NCBI RefSeq assembly: GCF_001045435.1
Contig: NZ_LFNG01000007.1
Coordinates: 59,325-123,324 of the forward strand
Source: Chryseobacterium koreense CCUG 49689
Lineage (GTDB): Bacteria > Bacteroidota > Bacteroidia > Flavobacteriales > Weeksellaceae
DNA length: 64,000 bases
Direction of reading: 5' to 3'
The position numbers were made by a program, and so were the translations under genes. The notes under the pieces are model-generated. The model saw nothing but the letters and a program-made list of their open reading frames with translations, made no database searches and was not told the origin of the DNA. Positions 45,601-55,139 of this stretch are shown here, piece after piece. Positions within the stretch are counted from its first letter, which is position 1. The number at the start of each line of letters is the position of its first letter.

Positions 45601-46134
45601 TCTTTCGTTATCCACTTCATGGTATTCATTTTCCCATTTGGTGATGAGCCAAACCAGAAGCGCTATGAACATGGAAGCCATCGCATAAACTTCACCTTCC
45701 ACGGCAGAAAACCAAAAGGTATCCGAAAAAGTGAAACAAAGTGCTCCCACCGCACCGGCAAACAAAACCGCAATTTCCTGATTTTTTGAAATTTCTTCAA
45801 AATCTTTATCAAAAAGTCTTCGGACCAAATGCGTGATGGTCCAAAACAGGAACAAAATCGTAAATGCACTGAAAAGCGCAGACATGGCATTAATCACCAC
45901 CGAATAATTCGCTCCGTTCCCAAACGCAAACATCGCAGCAACTGCACCCACCAATTGAAAAAGTGCGGCTCCGGGAGCGTGCGTCACTTCAAGCTTTACC
46001 GCCGAGGAGATGTACTCGCCGCAGTCCCAAAAACTAAAATTGGGTTCAATCGTTGAAAGATAGGTGAAAAAGGCAATTACAAACATTACCCATCCCAAAA
46101 CGGTATTCCACTTTTTAAAGGTCCAGTTCTTCAT
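42649..46134 (-). CDS. DUF2723 (GT117) membrane glycosyltransferase-like protein
   Basis: The 1161-residue protein opens with WVMFVIAFFTYLSTIEPNFSFWDCGEYISSAVKLEVTH-like sequence, typical of DUF2723. It contains about a dozen hydrophobic segments in the first 650 residues, then a long soluble region with TPR-like helices. The early Asp/Cys/Glu pattern (FWDCGEYI) corresponds to the acidic site of GT-C glycosyltransferases. The family, placed in GT117 in Bacteroidetes, is thought to glycosylate proteins or lipids at the membrane. Exact substrate is unknown; the name rests on family similarity. It is the first of four leftward genes ending with the TonB receptor. Confidence 0.88.
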   Translation of the reverse strand: MKNWTFKKWNTVLGWVMFVIAFFTYLSTIEPNFSFWDCGEYISSAVKLEVTHAPGAALFQLVGAVAAMFAFGNGANYSVVINAMSALFSAFTILFLFWTITHLVRRLFDKDFEEISKNQEIAVLFAGAVGALCFTFSDTFWFSAVEGEVYAMASMFIALLVWLITKWENEYHEVDNERWLILIFFVTGLSVGVHMMCMLAIPAVCLMYYARNYTFTWKGFLWANLITLLILSIVFKGIFPLIMTFFGKVEIFAVNGIGLPFHSGTVIAFIILIAVCYFAINFARKSGKGIYQTAVLSAVYMIIGFACWMVIPIRATANPPMNLNNPDNAIGMLDYYNREQYGDWPTSYGQNYTAYLDANGIQKNEDGSFKTQKTGDVYEKDESTGTYRKVGERFNYVFSKDHVSFFPRMFSEDKDVMQNYISMYGAPDFSFNYANEDIADSPEAKQLFEELRAKYEDGSIKASDYLKVRPYNLINVQKPSLAQNLDYFFTFQNGYYFVRYLLWNYVGRQNDLEGNMENTKGNWISGISFIDNMMYGDQSKMPAKYKNESTVAFFFLPLLLGLIGFFFQLNRDFGRFYAILSLFVITSVGIIFYTGVKPFEVRERDYAMVGSFYAFAIWIGLGAAAILWFIQERVKAKTVNLLAGAVLCGIPLMMGFQNYNVHDRSNRYAAYDYAYSTLKSLPKNDILFVYGDNDTYPIWGMQETSGLRDDVKVVNFTLLSTPWNIDQVKRRTYNSMPVPSIFEHEDYRDGSNDQIYLMDKTDWENVFANLKDSGASDEAFAEFRKYLTQDSMTLKEAVNFIKHKSPGKDEILKMLYGEERFEKFNFLPVTKFVLPVNKGNAVKSGTIEAKDLSKTVDQISISYKGRSMFKNNLLLMDILANFDWKRPINFSTGGIYDPENIFFLGDYLQFDGFSYRLVPIHTPEKEDGEMGRVDANSLYQTVKNFRWGNFKDLKVHFDETCTQNIVSYRSSASRAAEALALSGQKNKAVELLDLASKEIPVSKYNDPRSLSAIVYAYIVSGQEQKGLQLAEQLKKDIFTEYDYYTGLSNRQQKFVGRAMRTKPVEYSLVVAAVSDAYNKIGQKDKGYSYLVKSLEIIDKRFDNFIKDLQIMGKEKAYKNADKVQLISPFYTYLFDVMNPYDSTYAKEKQAQMTDAMMKATQ

Positions 46135-46291
46135 AAATAGATTTCAATCATGCGAAAATAAGGTTTTTCCTTTATTCTATCCGGATTTTAACAAAAAATT
46201 AAGTTGTGGCGTGATTTTTGCCTTCCGAAACTTTAGAATGTTGCCCACCATGGCTTCATTATTATGTTTAGGATAGCAAATACCACGTTCT

Positions 46292-46323
46292 ATTGTTGAG
46301 TTACTATTTTTTTAGTATTTTTG
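46292..46323 (+). promoter_or_regulatory. Promoter of the capA-like gene
   Basis: ATTG (46292-46295) is followed after 20 nt by TATTTTTG (46316-46323), a good match to the Bacteroidetes consensus. The ATG at 46355 lies 31 nt downstream. Confidence 0.65.
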
Positions 46324-46354
46324 CAAATGGATTTATTGAGAAAAATGACGAAAA

Positions 46355-47392
46355 ATGACTAATGTTTACGAAAACATTCTAGGCTTAATCGGCAATACTC
46401 CAATGGTTAAACTGAATACGGTGACCAAGGATATTCCGGCAACTGTTTATGCCAAATTAGAATCTTATAATCCAGGACATTCCACCAAAGACAGAATCGC
46501 AATACACATCATTGAGGCTGCCGAAGAAAAAGGCATACTGAAACCCGGCTCCACTGTGGTAGAAACTACCTCTGGAAACACCGGTTTTTCCCTCGCAATG
46601 GTCTGCATCATCAAAGGATACCAATGTATTTTGGCGGTAAGCGACAAAACAAAAGCCGAGAAAATTGCCTATTTAAAGGCACTTGGAGCTACAGTTTACA
46701 TTTGTCCCGCAAATGTTCCTGCAGATGATCCCCGATCTTACTATGAAGTTGCGAAGAGAATCCACGAAGAAACTCCGGGATCGATCTACATCAACCAATA
46801 TTTCAACGAACTCAATGTTGATGCTCATTACAGAACAACAGGCCCGGAAATCTGGGAACAGACTCAGGGAAAAATCACTCACCTGATTGCCTGCACCGGA
46901 ACCGGCGGCACTCTTTCCGGCTCAGCAAAATATTTAAAAGAAAAAAATCCAGATATTAAAGTAATCGGCGTTGATGCTTCCGGATCAATCCTCAAAGGAT
47001 TTCACGAAACCGGAGAAATCAACAAAGACGAAATCCACCCTTACCAGATAGAGGGAATGGGAAAAAATCTGATTCCTTCTGCGCTTCATTTTGAACTTGT
47101 AGATGAATTTGTGAGGGTGAATGACGAGATGTCTGCGTACCGGACCAGAGAAATCGCCCTAAAAGAAGCTATCATGGGAGGTTATACCACAGGCGCCGTC
47201 GTTCAAGGTTTGATTCAATACGGCATTTCACACGAACTTTCCACCGAAGACGTGGTGGTGGCCATATTTCCGGATCACGGTTCCAGATACATCACGAAAG
47301 TTTACAGTGATCAATGGATGGCAGAACAAGGATTCCTAAACAATTGTGTACACAATTACGAAGAAGTTTTCAAAACAGAATTCGTTAAATAA
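46355..47392 (+). CDS. capA: Cysteate synthase (CapA-like; cystathionine beta-synthase fold)
   Basis: The 345-residue pyridoxal-phosphate enzyme belongs to fold type II beside O-acetylserine sulfhydrylase and cystathionine beta-synthase. The PLP lysine is Lys45 in NPGHSTKDRIA, the substrate loop is TTSGNTGFSL (from residue 71) and the phosphate loop is GTGGTLSG. Alone this could be a cysteine synthase. Its neighbour, an acyltransferase of the capnine type, points to CapA, which makes L-cysteate from O-phosphoserine and sulfite in Capnocytophaga. That assignment is inference from known family and context. It has its own promoter and terminator. Confidence 0.75.
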   Translation: MTNVYENILGLIGNTPMVKLNTVTKDIPATVYAKLESYNPGHSTKDRIAIHIIEAAEEKGILKPGSTVVETTSGNTGFSLAMVCIIKGYQCILAVSDKTKAEKIAYLKALGATVYICPANVPADDPRSYYEVAKRIHEETPGSIYINQYFNELNVDAHYRTTGPEIWEQTQGKITHLIACTGTGGTLSGSAKYLKEKNPDIKVIGVDASGSILKGFHETGEINKDEIHPYQIEGMGKNLIPSALHFELVDEFVRVNDEMSAYRTREIALKEAIMGGYTTGAVVQGLIQYGISHELSTEDVVVAIFPDHGSRYITKVYSDQWMAEQGFLNNCVHNYEEVFKTEFVK

Positions 47393-47415
47393 CAAAATAA
47401 GAACTTATCCTAAAG

Positions 47416-47443
47416 CCTTTTGTTTAAACGCAAAAGGTTTTTA
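47416..47443 (+). terminator. Intrinsic terminator after the capA-like gene
   Basis: CCTTTTG / CAAAAGG (7 bp, loop TTTAAACG) followed by TTTTTAT on the plus strand. Confidence 0.8.
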
Positions 47444-47461
47444 TTTGATTTCAGATTTCGC

Positions 47462-47469
47462 TAACTTTG
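47462..47469 (+). promoter_or_regulatory. -7 element of the capB-like gene promoter
   Basis: TAACTTTG matches TAnnTTTG and lies 34 nt before the ATG at 47504. With the terminator just upstream it shows that this gene has its own transcript. Confidence 0.55.
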
Positions 47470-47503
47470 TTAATTACTTTTAAAACTAAAATTACTTATT
47501 ATA

Positions 47504-48778
47504 ATGATAGATATTTTTGACCGGCTAAAAGAAAACCCCGGTCCATTGGGACAATTTGCAGATTATGGTGAAGGTTATTTTGTTTTTCCAAAATTGGAAG
47601 GTAAGATTGGCCCCAGAATGATGTTCCAGGGAAAAGAGGTCATTTTTTGGAGCGCTAATGATTATCTGGGACTTTGCAACCACCCGGAAGTTTTGGAGGC
47701 AGATGCAAAAGCAGCCGCAGAATACGGAATGTTTTATCCCATGGGAGCACGGGCAATGTCCGGCGAAACCGAACAGCACCAACAGCTTGAAAGAGAACTG
47801 GCGGAATTCGTGGGAAAAGAAGCAGCCTATCTTTTGAATTTTGGTTACCAAGGAATGCTTTCCACCATAGATGCGCTGGTTTCCAGACATGATGTCATTG
47901 TTTACGATTCGGATGCGCATGCCTGCATCGTGGATGGTGTTCGGCTGCATATGGGCAAAAGCTTCATGTTCAGACATAATGATGTAGAAAGCCTGGAAAA
48001 AAACCTGGAAAGAGCCACCAAAGTCGCAGAAGAACAAGGCGGCGGAATTCTGGTAATTACCGAAGGTGTTTTCGGAATGCGTGGCGAACAGGGAAAACTG
48101 AAGGAAATTTGTGCCTTAAAAGACCGATTCCGGTTCAGACTTTTGGTTGATGATGCCCATGGATTCGGAACTTTAGGTAAAACCGGAGCCGGAGCAGGTG
48201 AAGAACAAGGTTGCCAAGAACAAATCGACGTCTATTTCTCGACATTTGCGAAATCAATGGCGGGATTTGGAGCGTTTATCGCTGGTGAAAAAGATATTAT
48301 CAGAATTTTAAAATATAATTTGCGGTCGCAAGTATTTGCAAAATCTTTGACGATGCCAATGGTCATCGGAGGTTTGAAAAGATTGGAACTCCTCCGATCA
48401 AGACCTGAAATCAAGGAAAAACTTTGGTACAACGTTCATAAACTGCAGGACGGATTGAGAGCAAGAGGATTCAATCTGGGAAATACCAATACCTGCGTCA
48501 CCCCCGTCTATATGGAGGGAACCCCTGTAGAAGCAACCTTGCTTTCCAGGGATTTGAGAGAAAATTATGGAATCTTCACTTCGGTGGTGGTCTATCCGGT
48601 CATTCCCAAAGGCATGATTTTGTTACGTTTGATTCCTACTGCTTCACACACAGATTCAGAGATTGACGAAACCCTTGCCGCTTTTGAAAGCATCCACGAA
48701 AAATTAGTTGCCGGCGTTTATAAAGAACAGGCCAACAAACTTTTAGAGGAGCAAAATTTATCTTTTAAGGAGATTTAG
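47504..48778 (+). CDS. capB: Cysteate-C-fatty acyltransferase (CapB-like alpha-oxoamine synthase)
   Basis: The 424-residue enzyme is an alpha-oxoamine synthase, the family of serine palmitoyltransferase and AONS. Visible are His139 (DAHACIVDG), LVDDAHGFGTLG with Asp/His for PLP, and the PLP Lys250 in STFAKSMAGFGAF. It condenses an amino acid with a fatty acyl thioester. Flavobacterial members adjacent to a cysteate synthase homologue make 3-dehydrocapnine, the core of sulfonolipids needed for gliding and outer-membrane properties. I infer this role from the upstream gene; serine palmitoyltransferase is the alternative. It ends before a strong terminator. Confidence 0.78.
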   Translation: MIDIFDRLKENPGPLGQFADYGEGYFVFPKLEGKIGPRMMFQGKEVIFWSANDYLGLCNHPEVLEADAKAAAEYGMFYPMGARAMSGETEQHQQLERELAEFVGKEAAYLLNFGYQGMLSTIDALVSRHDVIVYDSDAHACIVDGVRLHMGKSFMFRHNDVESLEKNLERATKVAEEQGGGILVITEGVFGMRGEQGKLKEICALKDRFRFRLLVDDAHGFGTLGKTGAGAGEEQGCQEQIDVYFSTFAKSMAGFGAFIAGEKDIIRILKYNLRSQVFAKSLTMPMVIGGLKRLELLRSRPEIKEKLWYNVHKLQDGLRARGFNLGNTNTCVTPVYMEGTPVEATLLSRDLRENYGIFTSVVVYPVIPKGMILLRLIPTASHTDSEIDETLAAFESIHEKLVAGVYKEQANKLLEEQNLSFKEI

Positions 48779-48800
48779 AATTTTTCAAAACATTGATATC

Positions 48801-48828
48801 AACCGTTTGAAAAATTCAAACGGTTTTT
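48801..48828 (+). terminator. Intrinsic terminator after the capB-like gene
   Basis: AACCGTTTGAA / TTCAAACGGTT, an 11-bp perfect stem with a 3-nt loop, followed by a run of T. Confidence 0.9.
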
Positions 48829-48856
48829 TTAGCTTTAAAATCAACACAGAAAATTT

Positions 48857-49267
48857 ATGAAACAAATTTTAATTACCAAAAACGATTACGCCAGAATTCA
48901 TCAGGCCATAACGAATGCAAAACAAAGCAACTCCATCAAGAAAGAGGAAGCGGAGAAACTGCTGACCGAGCTCCATTCGGCAAAAGTGGTGAAATCTGAG
49001 GAAATTCCGGCAGATGTGGTAACCATGAACTCCATTGTGAAATTCCATTTTGAAAATAACAAGAAGGAGATGCAGTTTCAAATCGTTTATCCCAACCAGG
49101 CGGATTTCAAAAACGGAAAAGTTTCGATTTTTTCCCCGGTAGCAGCGGCCTTGATTGGGTATGGAGTTGATGATGAAATCGATTGGCTTGTGCCGTCGGG
49201 TGCCACGAAAATCATCATCGACGAAATTATTTATCAACCCGAAGCAGCCGGTGACCTGGATTTATGA
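48857..49267 (+). CDS. GreA/GreB C-terminal domain protein (Rnk-like)
   Basis: The 136-residue protein has a short N-terminal helical arm and a GreA/GreB C-terminal FKBP-like domain (~45-130, with QFQIVYPNQADFKNGKVSIFSPVAAALIGYGVDDEI). This is the layout of Rnk and of small Gre-family factors that bind RNA polymerase. The short arm lacks the long coiled coil needed for RNA cleavage, so it is more likely an Rnk-like regulator than a true GreA. It follows the capB-like gene by 78 bp behind a terminator and is convergent with the glucosidase gene. Confidence 0.85.
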   Translation: MKQILITKNDYARIHQAITNAKQSNSIKKEEAEKLLTELHSAKVVKSEEIPADVVTMNSIVKFHFENNKKEMQFQIVYPNQADFKNGKVSIFSPVAAALIGYGVDDEIDWLVPSGATKIIIDEIIYQPEAAGDLDL

Positions 49268-49301
49268 CGGGTGAACACGGCACAGAGCAATACAACCCAT
49301 T

Positions 49302-51974
49302 TCAGTTTTTCTGGATGGGATTTTTTTGTGCTTCCGGCGATTTGGTTTGCGCCTCTCCAATTTCCAGTTTAGAGAGCCGTGGCTGCAGAAGTTTTGCAAT
49401 AATTCCGGTCCAGCCGGTTTGATGGGAAGCGCCAACTCCCCTTCCACTGTCTCCATGAAAATATTCGTAAAACAGAATATAATCCTTGAAGTTCACGTCT
49501 TCCTGAAATCTCGGGTATTGTCCGTTGAAAGGGCGTTTTCCGTTTTCATCCTTTAAGAATAAACTCGCCAAACGCTTGCTCAGAAAATCGGCAATCTCGT
49601 CGAGATTCAAATAATTTCCGCTTCCGGTCGGACATTCCACTTTAAAGTCGGGGCTGTAATAAAAGAAAAATCGCTGTAAACTTTCGATGATCAGTGAATT
49701 TACCGGAAACCAGATAGGTCCTCGCCAGTTGCTGTTCCCGCCAAACATTCCCGAATCGCTTTCTGCCGGGAGATACTTTACGGAATAATCAATATTGTTC
49801 AGCTTCAAGGTGAATGGATTTGCCTCATATTCTTTGGATAAAGCACGAATTCCGAAATCGCTCAAAAACGCTTTTTCATCGAGCATCCTTTCCAACAACT
49901 TTTTCAAACGATGCCCCCGCAAAAGCGATAGCAAATGCTTGGACTCGCTTCCTTTCACCTGCCAATGAGAAACCAGTGCGGCAAGTTCCGGCTTGTTTTC
50001 CAGGACCCAGTCCATTCTTTCCTTAAACCGCGGTAATTTCTCCACGATTTCATCCTCGATCACTTCTACCGCAAACATTGGAATCAATCCGACTATCGTT
50101 CTTATTCTCAAAAATATGTTCGTTCCATCCTCCGCAGAAAGTGCGTCGTAGAAAAATTCATCTTCGTCATCCCAGAGCGAAAAATTGCTTTCCCCCATAT
50201 TGTCTAAAGCATCTGCAATACTCAGAAAGTGTTCAAAGAATTTGGTAGCCAGTTCTTCATAAACCTTATTATAGAGCGCTAATTCCATCGCGATTCTCAT
50301 CATATTGAGTGCAAATATCGCCATCCAGCTTGTTCCATCCGCCTGTTCTAATCGTTCTCCGTTTGGTAAATCCATATTTCTATCGAAAACACCTATATTG
50401 TCGAGTCCCAGAAATCCGCCTTCGAAAATATTGTTTCCATTGCTGTCTTTTTTATTAACCCACCAAGTGAAAGTCATCAACAGTTTTTGATAGACGCCTT
50501 CCAGAAATTCAAGGTCCGGTTTTCCATTTAATTTTTCGTCAATTTTAAAAACCCGAAATGCCGCCCATGCGTGAACCGGCGGATTCACATCAGAAAAATT
50601 CCATTCATAGGCAGGAAGCTGCCCATTCGGATGCATGAACCATTCCAAAGTCAGTAATTTCAGCTGTTGTTTTGCAAAATCCGGGTCCATCAATGAAAAA
50701 CTGATCGTGTGAAAAGCCAAATCCCAAGTCGCAAACCAAGGATACTCCCATTTGTCTGGCATAGAGATAATGTCGAACGCATTAAAATTCTTCCAATCGA
50801 AATTTCGGATTTCTTCCCTCGATTTTGGTGGCCGGATTTCTGCGGGATCTCCCTTCAACCATTTTTCCACATTGTAGTGATAAAATTGTTTACTCCACAA
50901 CATTCCTGCAAACGCCTGTCTTTGAACCAATTTTTCATCATCAGATGAAATCCCCTTTTGAATATCTGCATAAAAGTCGTCTGCTTCTTTTTGCCTTAAA
51001 TTAAAGATTTCATCAAAATCCCTGAAAGGTTCATCAAAGCTTTGGTCACTTAATCTGAATTCAAAAACCCGGGTGGAATTTCCGGAAATCGTTTCATCAA
51101 TGATAAAACTTGCTTTCGTTCCCTTTTCTTCTGCATTAATGGCCGACGAATTCCCATTCACCACAAAATCATTGATACCATCTTTGCAGAATTTCGCTAA
51201 ATTAGGCTGCAAATAAAGTTTCTTAACATTGGTTTCGTTTTCGCAAAAAGCTTTTGTGGAGGAATTTTTAGCGTAAAAGTTTTTAATTCCTACTTCCCGA
51301 TGGTCGATCATCATCCCATTTTCCGATCCGGATGAAAGTTGCGGTTTATAGCCATCATAACCCCAACTCCACGTATTTCTGAACCAAATCGTGGGCAGCA
51401 AAATAAGTGGTGCGTCATTTGAAGATCTGTTCACCACGGTAATTTTTACCAGAATATCTTCTTGAGAAGCTTTGGCGTATTCAATGAAAATGTCGAAATA
51501 TTCATTTTGGTCAAAAATGCCCGTATCAATCAGCTCAAACTCCGGATTCTGTTTTCCGGCTTCCGCATTTTTTTGTAAAAGTTCTTCGTATGGAAAAGCA
51601 TTTTGAGGATATTTATACAACATCTTCATATAAGAATGGGTCGGGACATTGTCTAAATAATAGTAATATTCCTTGACATCTTCGCCGTGATTTCCTTGAC
51701 CATTGGTTAACCCGAAAAACCTTTCCTTCACCATTTTGTCCTTTTTATTCCACACACCGAGGGAAAAAACGAGCAACTGCTTATCATCGCAAATTCCGCA
51801 AATTCCTTCTTCGCCCCATCTGTAGGTTTTTGCTTCCGCAGAATCGTGTGTGGTATAATTCCATGCGTCGCCATTTGCACTGTAATCTTCGCGAACGAGC
51901 CCCCATTCTCGGTTGCTTACATAGGGACCCCATTTTTTCCAGGAGATATCGGGAATTCTTGATTTTTCTACCAT
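49302..51974 (-). CDS. GH63-like glucosidase (MGH1-like glycoside hydrolase)
   Basis: The 890-residue protein has an N-terminal beta-sandwich-like part and a C-terminal (alpha/alpha)6 toroid with patterns such as PWFATWDLAFHTISFSLMD, and DGTSWMAIFALNMMRIA. It ends with EYFHGDSGRGVGASHQTGWTG. These match proteins annotated as glucosidases related to GH63 and mannosylglycerate hydrolase. No signal peptide is seen, suggesting an intracellular role. The start ATG at 51974 (MVEKSRIPDISWKKWG) is preferred; the frame is open to 52115 but that extension is Arg/Cys-rich. The SDR gene lies 115 bp upstream on the same strand. Confidence 0.85.
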   Translation of the reverse strand: MVEKSRIPDISWKKWGPYVSNREWGLVREDYSANGDAWNYTTHDSAEAKTYRWGEEGICGICDDKQLLVFSLGVWNKKDKMVKERFFGLTNGQGNHGEDVKEYYYYLDNVPTHSYMKMLYKYPQNAFPYEELLQKNAEAGKQNPEFELIDTGIFDQNEYFDIFIEYAKASQEDILVKITVVNRSSNDAPLILLPTIWFRNTWSWGYDGYKPQLSSGSENGMMIDHREVGIKNFYAKNSSTKAFCENETNVKKLYLQPNLAKFCKDGINDFVVNGNSSAINAEEKGTKASFIIDETISGNSTRVFEFRLSDQSFDEPFRDFDEIFNLRQKEADDFYADIQKGISSDDEKLVQRQAFAGMLWSKQFYHYNVEKWLKGDPAEIRPPKSREEIRNFDWKNFNAFDIISMPDKWEYPWFATWDLAFHTISFSLMDPDFAKQQLKLLTLEWFMHPNGQLPAYEWNFSDVNPPVHAWAAFRVFKIDEKLNGKPDLEFLEGVYQKLLMTFTWWVNKKDSNGNNIFEGGFLGLDNIGVFDRNMDLPNGERLEQADGTSWMAIFALNMMRIAMELALYNKVYEELATKFFEHFLSIADALDNMGESNFSLWDDEDEFFYDALSAEDGTNIFLRIRTIVGLIPMFAVEVIEDEIVEKLPRFKERMDWVLENKPELAALVSHWQVKGSESKHLLSLLRGHRLKKLLERMLDEKAFLSDFGIRALSKEYEANPFTLKLNNIDYSVKYLPAESDSGMFGGNSNWRGPIWFPVNSLIIESLQRFFFYYSPDFKVECPTGSGNYLNLDEIADFLSKRLASLFLKDENGKRPFNGQYPRFQEDVNFKDYILFYEYFHGDSGRGVGASHQTGWTGIIAKLLQPRLSKLEIGEAQTKSPEAQKNPIQKN

Positions 51975-52089
51975 TTGATTTTCAGTTTGAGATGATTTGC
52001 AATGGTTTGATTTGGTTTGGATTTTTTGACCACCCAGTCTTCTCCGCAGGCTACAATAAAGACACTCCTTCAAAGAAATCCGATAAAAA

Positions 52090-52899
52090 TTATCCTCCGG
52101 TTGAGAATGATTCAAAAGTGGTCATGGCGCCATCAATAAAAACAGATGTTCCGGAAATATAGTCGGCTTTGTCGCTTGCCAGGAAAACGGCGAGGTTTCC
52201 AATATCTTCCGGTTGCCCGATTCGGTCATAAGGAATCAGTTTTAATAAGGAATCTAATGCTTCCGCGGTGTTCCATGCATTCGTATTGATAGGTGTTTGG
52301 ATTGCTCCCGGACAAATGGAGTTCACCCGGATTTTTTGTCTGCCATATTCCTGTGCTAAAGTCTGCATCAACATTCTGATCGCACCTTTGCTCGATGCGT
52401 AATTGGCGTGTCCCGACCAAGGAATGATTTCATGAACGGATGAAATATGGATGATTTTGCCACAGGCGATGGAACGCGAGGTATCAATTCCTCTTCGCAA
52501 AAATTCCTTAATGGCTTCTCTTGCGCATAGAAAGTTCCCGGTGAGGTTTACTCCGATTACGGCATTCCATTGGTCAAAGGTCATTTCTGTGAATGGGGCA
52601 TCTTTCTGGATTCCAGCATTATTGACCAAAATATCCACCGTTCCAAATTGTGAAACCACATCCTGAAACATCTTTATCACTTGGTCTTCTTTGGATACAT
52701 CGCACATATAGACGATTCCGTTTCCGCCATGGTCGGTGATTTCTTTCAAAACTGCGTTGGCTTGCTCAAGTGCTCCAGCAAAAGGATAATTCACGATTAC
52801 AGTAGCTCCCGATTCCGCCATTGATTTAGCGATTCCGGCACCGATTCCACTGGATGAACCTGTGATGATTGCGACTTGATTTTTCAGGGAAACTTCCAT
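52090..52899 (-). CDS. Short-chain dehydrogenase (glucose 1-dehydrogenase-like)
   Basis: The 269-residue enzyme has the NAD(P) motif TGSSSGIGAGIA near the N-terminus, NNAG (LVNNAGIQ), the catalytic Ser (HISSVHEI), the YASSK motif with Tyr and Lys, and the C-terminal YISGTSVFIDGA. It is closest to classical SDR sugar or polyol dehydrogenases such as glucose 1-dehydrogenase. It is next to the glucosidase gene, so it may oxidise the sugar released. The ATG at 52899 gives the standard start (MEVSLKNQVAIITG). Another possibility, a dehydrocapnine reductase, is not supported by position. Confidence 0.9.
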   Translation of the reverse strand: MEVSLKNQVAIITGSSSGIGAGIAKSMAESGATVIVNYPFAGALEQANAVLKEITDHGGNGIVYMCDVSKEDQVIKMFQDVVSQFGTVDILVNNAGIQKDAPFTEMTFDQWNAVIGVNLTGNFLCAREAIKEFLRRGIDTSRSIACGKIIHISSVHEIIPWSGHANYASSKGAIRMLMQTLAQEYGRQKIRVNSICPGAIQTPINTNAWNTAEALDSLLKLIPYDRIGQPEDIGNLAVFLASDKADYISGTSVFIDGAMTTFESFSTGG

Positions 52900-53052
52900 T
52901 TTAATTAAAGATTTAGAATTGAATATTTTCTCCATTCACTCAAAGTTAATAGAAAGTTTCGAGCCAAAACGGCAATGCGGAATTAAAGTTTTGTTAAAAC
53001 TTAGTTTTGCTCCCCATTTTTATTGGATATTCATAAAAAAGGGACAAAAAAA

Positions 53053-53076
53053 TTCCCGAAAAACTAATTTCGGGAA
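53053..53076 (-). terminator. Intrinsic terminator after atpC
   Basis: TTCCCGAA / TTCGGGAA form a stem which, on the minus strand, is followed by seven T. It is 25 nt after the atpC stop codon. Confidence 0.8.
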
Positions 53077-53100
53077 TCTTTATCCTGTTCAAGGGGAAAA

Positions 53101-53382
53101 TTACTCAGCTAGAATAATTCCTTTATTATTGCTAAATTCGATCACTCCACTTTTTACCGGAAACGAATAGACGCTGTCTTTTTCATTTTCCTTGGTGAAA
53201 TGTTTTGCAAAATTTTCGGCAATCTCATTGGTGTAAATCCTTACCTTTCCACCATTCAGGGAAGCCACAATTGCTGCGTGATCTCTCTTGATATGGAAAT
53301 CGCCATTTTTTCCGGGAAGAAGAACTGAATCCACTTCGCCTTCAAAAACCACAAATTCCGGAGTTAATATCTTAATATTCAT
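53101..53382 (-). CDS. atpC: ATP synthase F1 subunit epsilon (short form)
   Basis: The 93-residue protein starts MNIKILTPEFVVFEGEVDSVLLPG and continues with GDFHIKRDHAAIVASLNGGKV, the N-terminal beta-sandwich of epsilon. The C-terminal two-helix domain of the longer (~135 residue) forms is missing; short epsilon subunits are common in Bacteroidetes. It sits 76 bp after atpD on the same strand. Its inhibitory C-terminal function would thus be absent. Confidence 0.93.
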   Translation of the reverse strand: MNIKILTPEFVVFEGEVDSVLLPGKNGDFHIKRDHAAIVASLNGGKVRIYTNEIAENFAKHFTKENEKDSVYSFPVKSGVIEFSNNKGIILAE

Positions 53383-53458
53383 TATTTCAGACTTAAAGAG
53401 TAAAGAGCAAAGAAAAAAGGCAAAATTTATGTTCTTTTTTCTTTCTTCTATTTTCTAA

Positions 53459-55045
<1,587 letters not shown>

Positions 55046-55112
55046 TTATTTGTTGGAAGTTTGCAGATTGATGGTCCTAGTTATTTAACCATTTAATTAA
55101 TTTAAAAATAGA

Positions 55113-55120
55113 TATTTTTG
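55113..55120 (+). promoter_or_regulatory. -7 element of the ribF promoter
   Basis: TATTTTTG matches TAnnTTTG and ends 19 nt before the TTG start codon of ribF. Confidence 0.5.
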
Positions 55121-55139
55121 CAAATCAAAATTTCTTGGT

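Noticed and set aside
46177..46311. A 44-codon minus-strand frame (with ERGICYPKHNNEAMVGNI) upstream of the DUF2723 gene
   Set aside because: It has no start near its beginning, overlaps the promoter of the capA-like gene and is too short to tell from chance.
52090..52899. SDR as a possible CapC dehydrocapnine reductase
   Set aside because: It resembles glucose 1-dehydrogenase-type enzymes and is next to the glucosidase gene, about 3.3 kb from the capA/capB-like genes and on the other strand.
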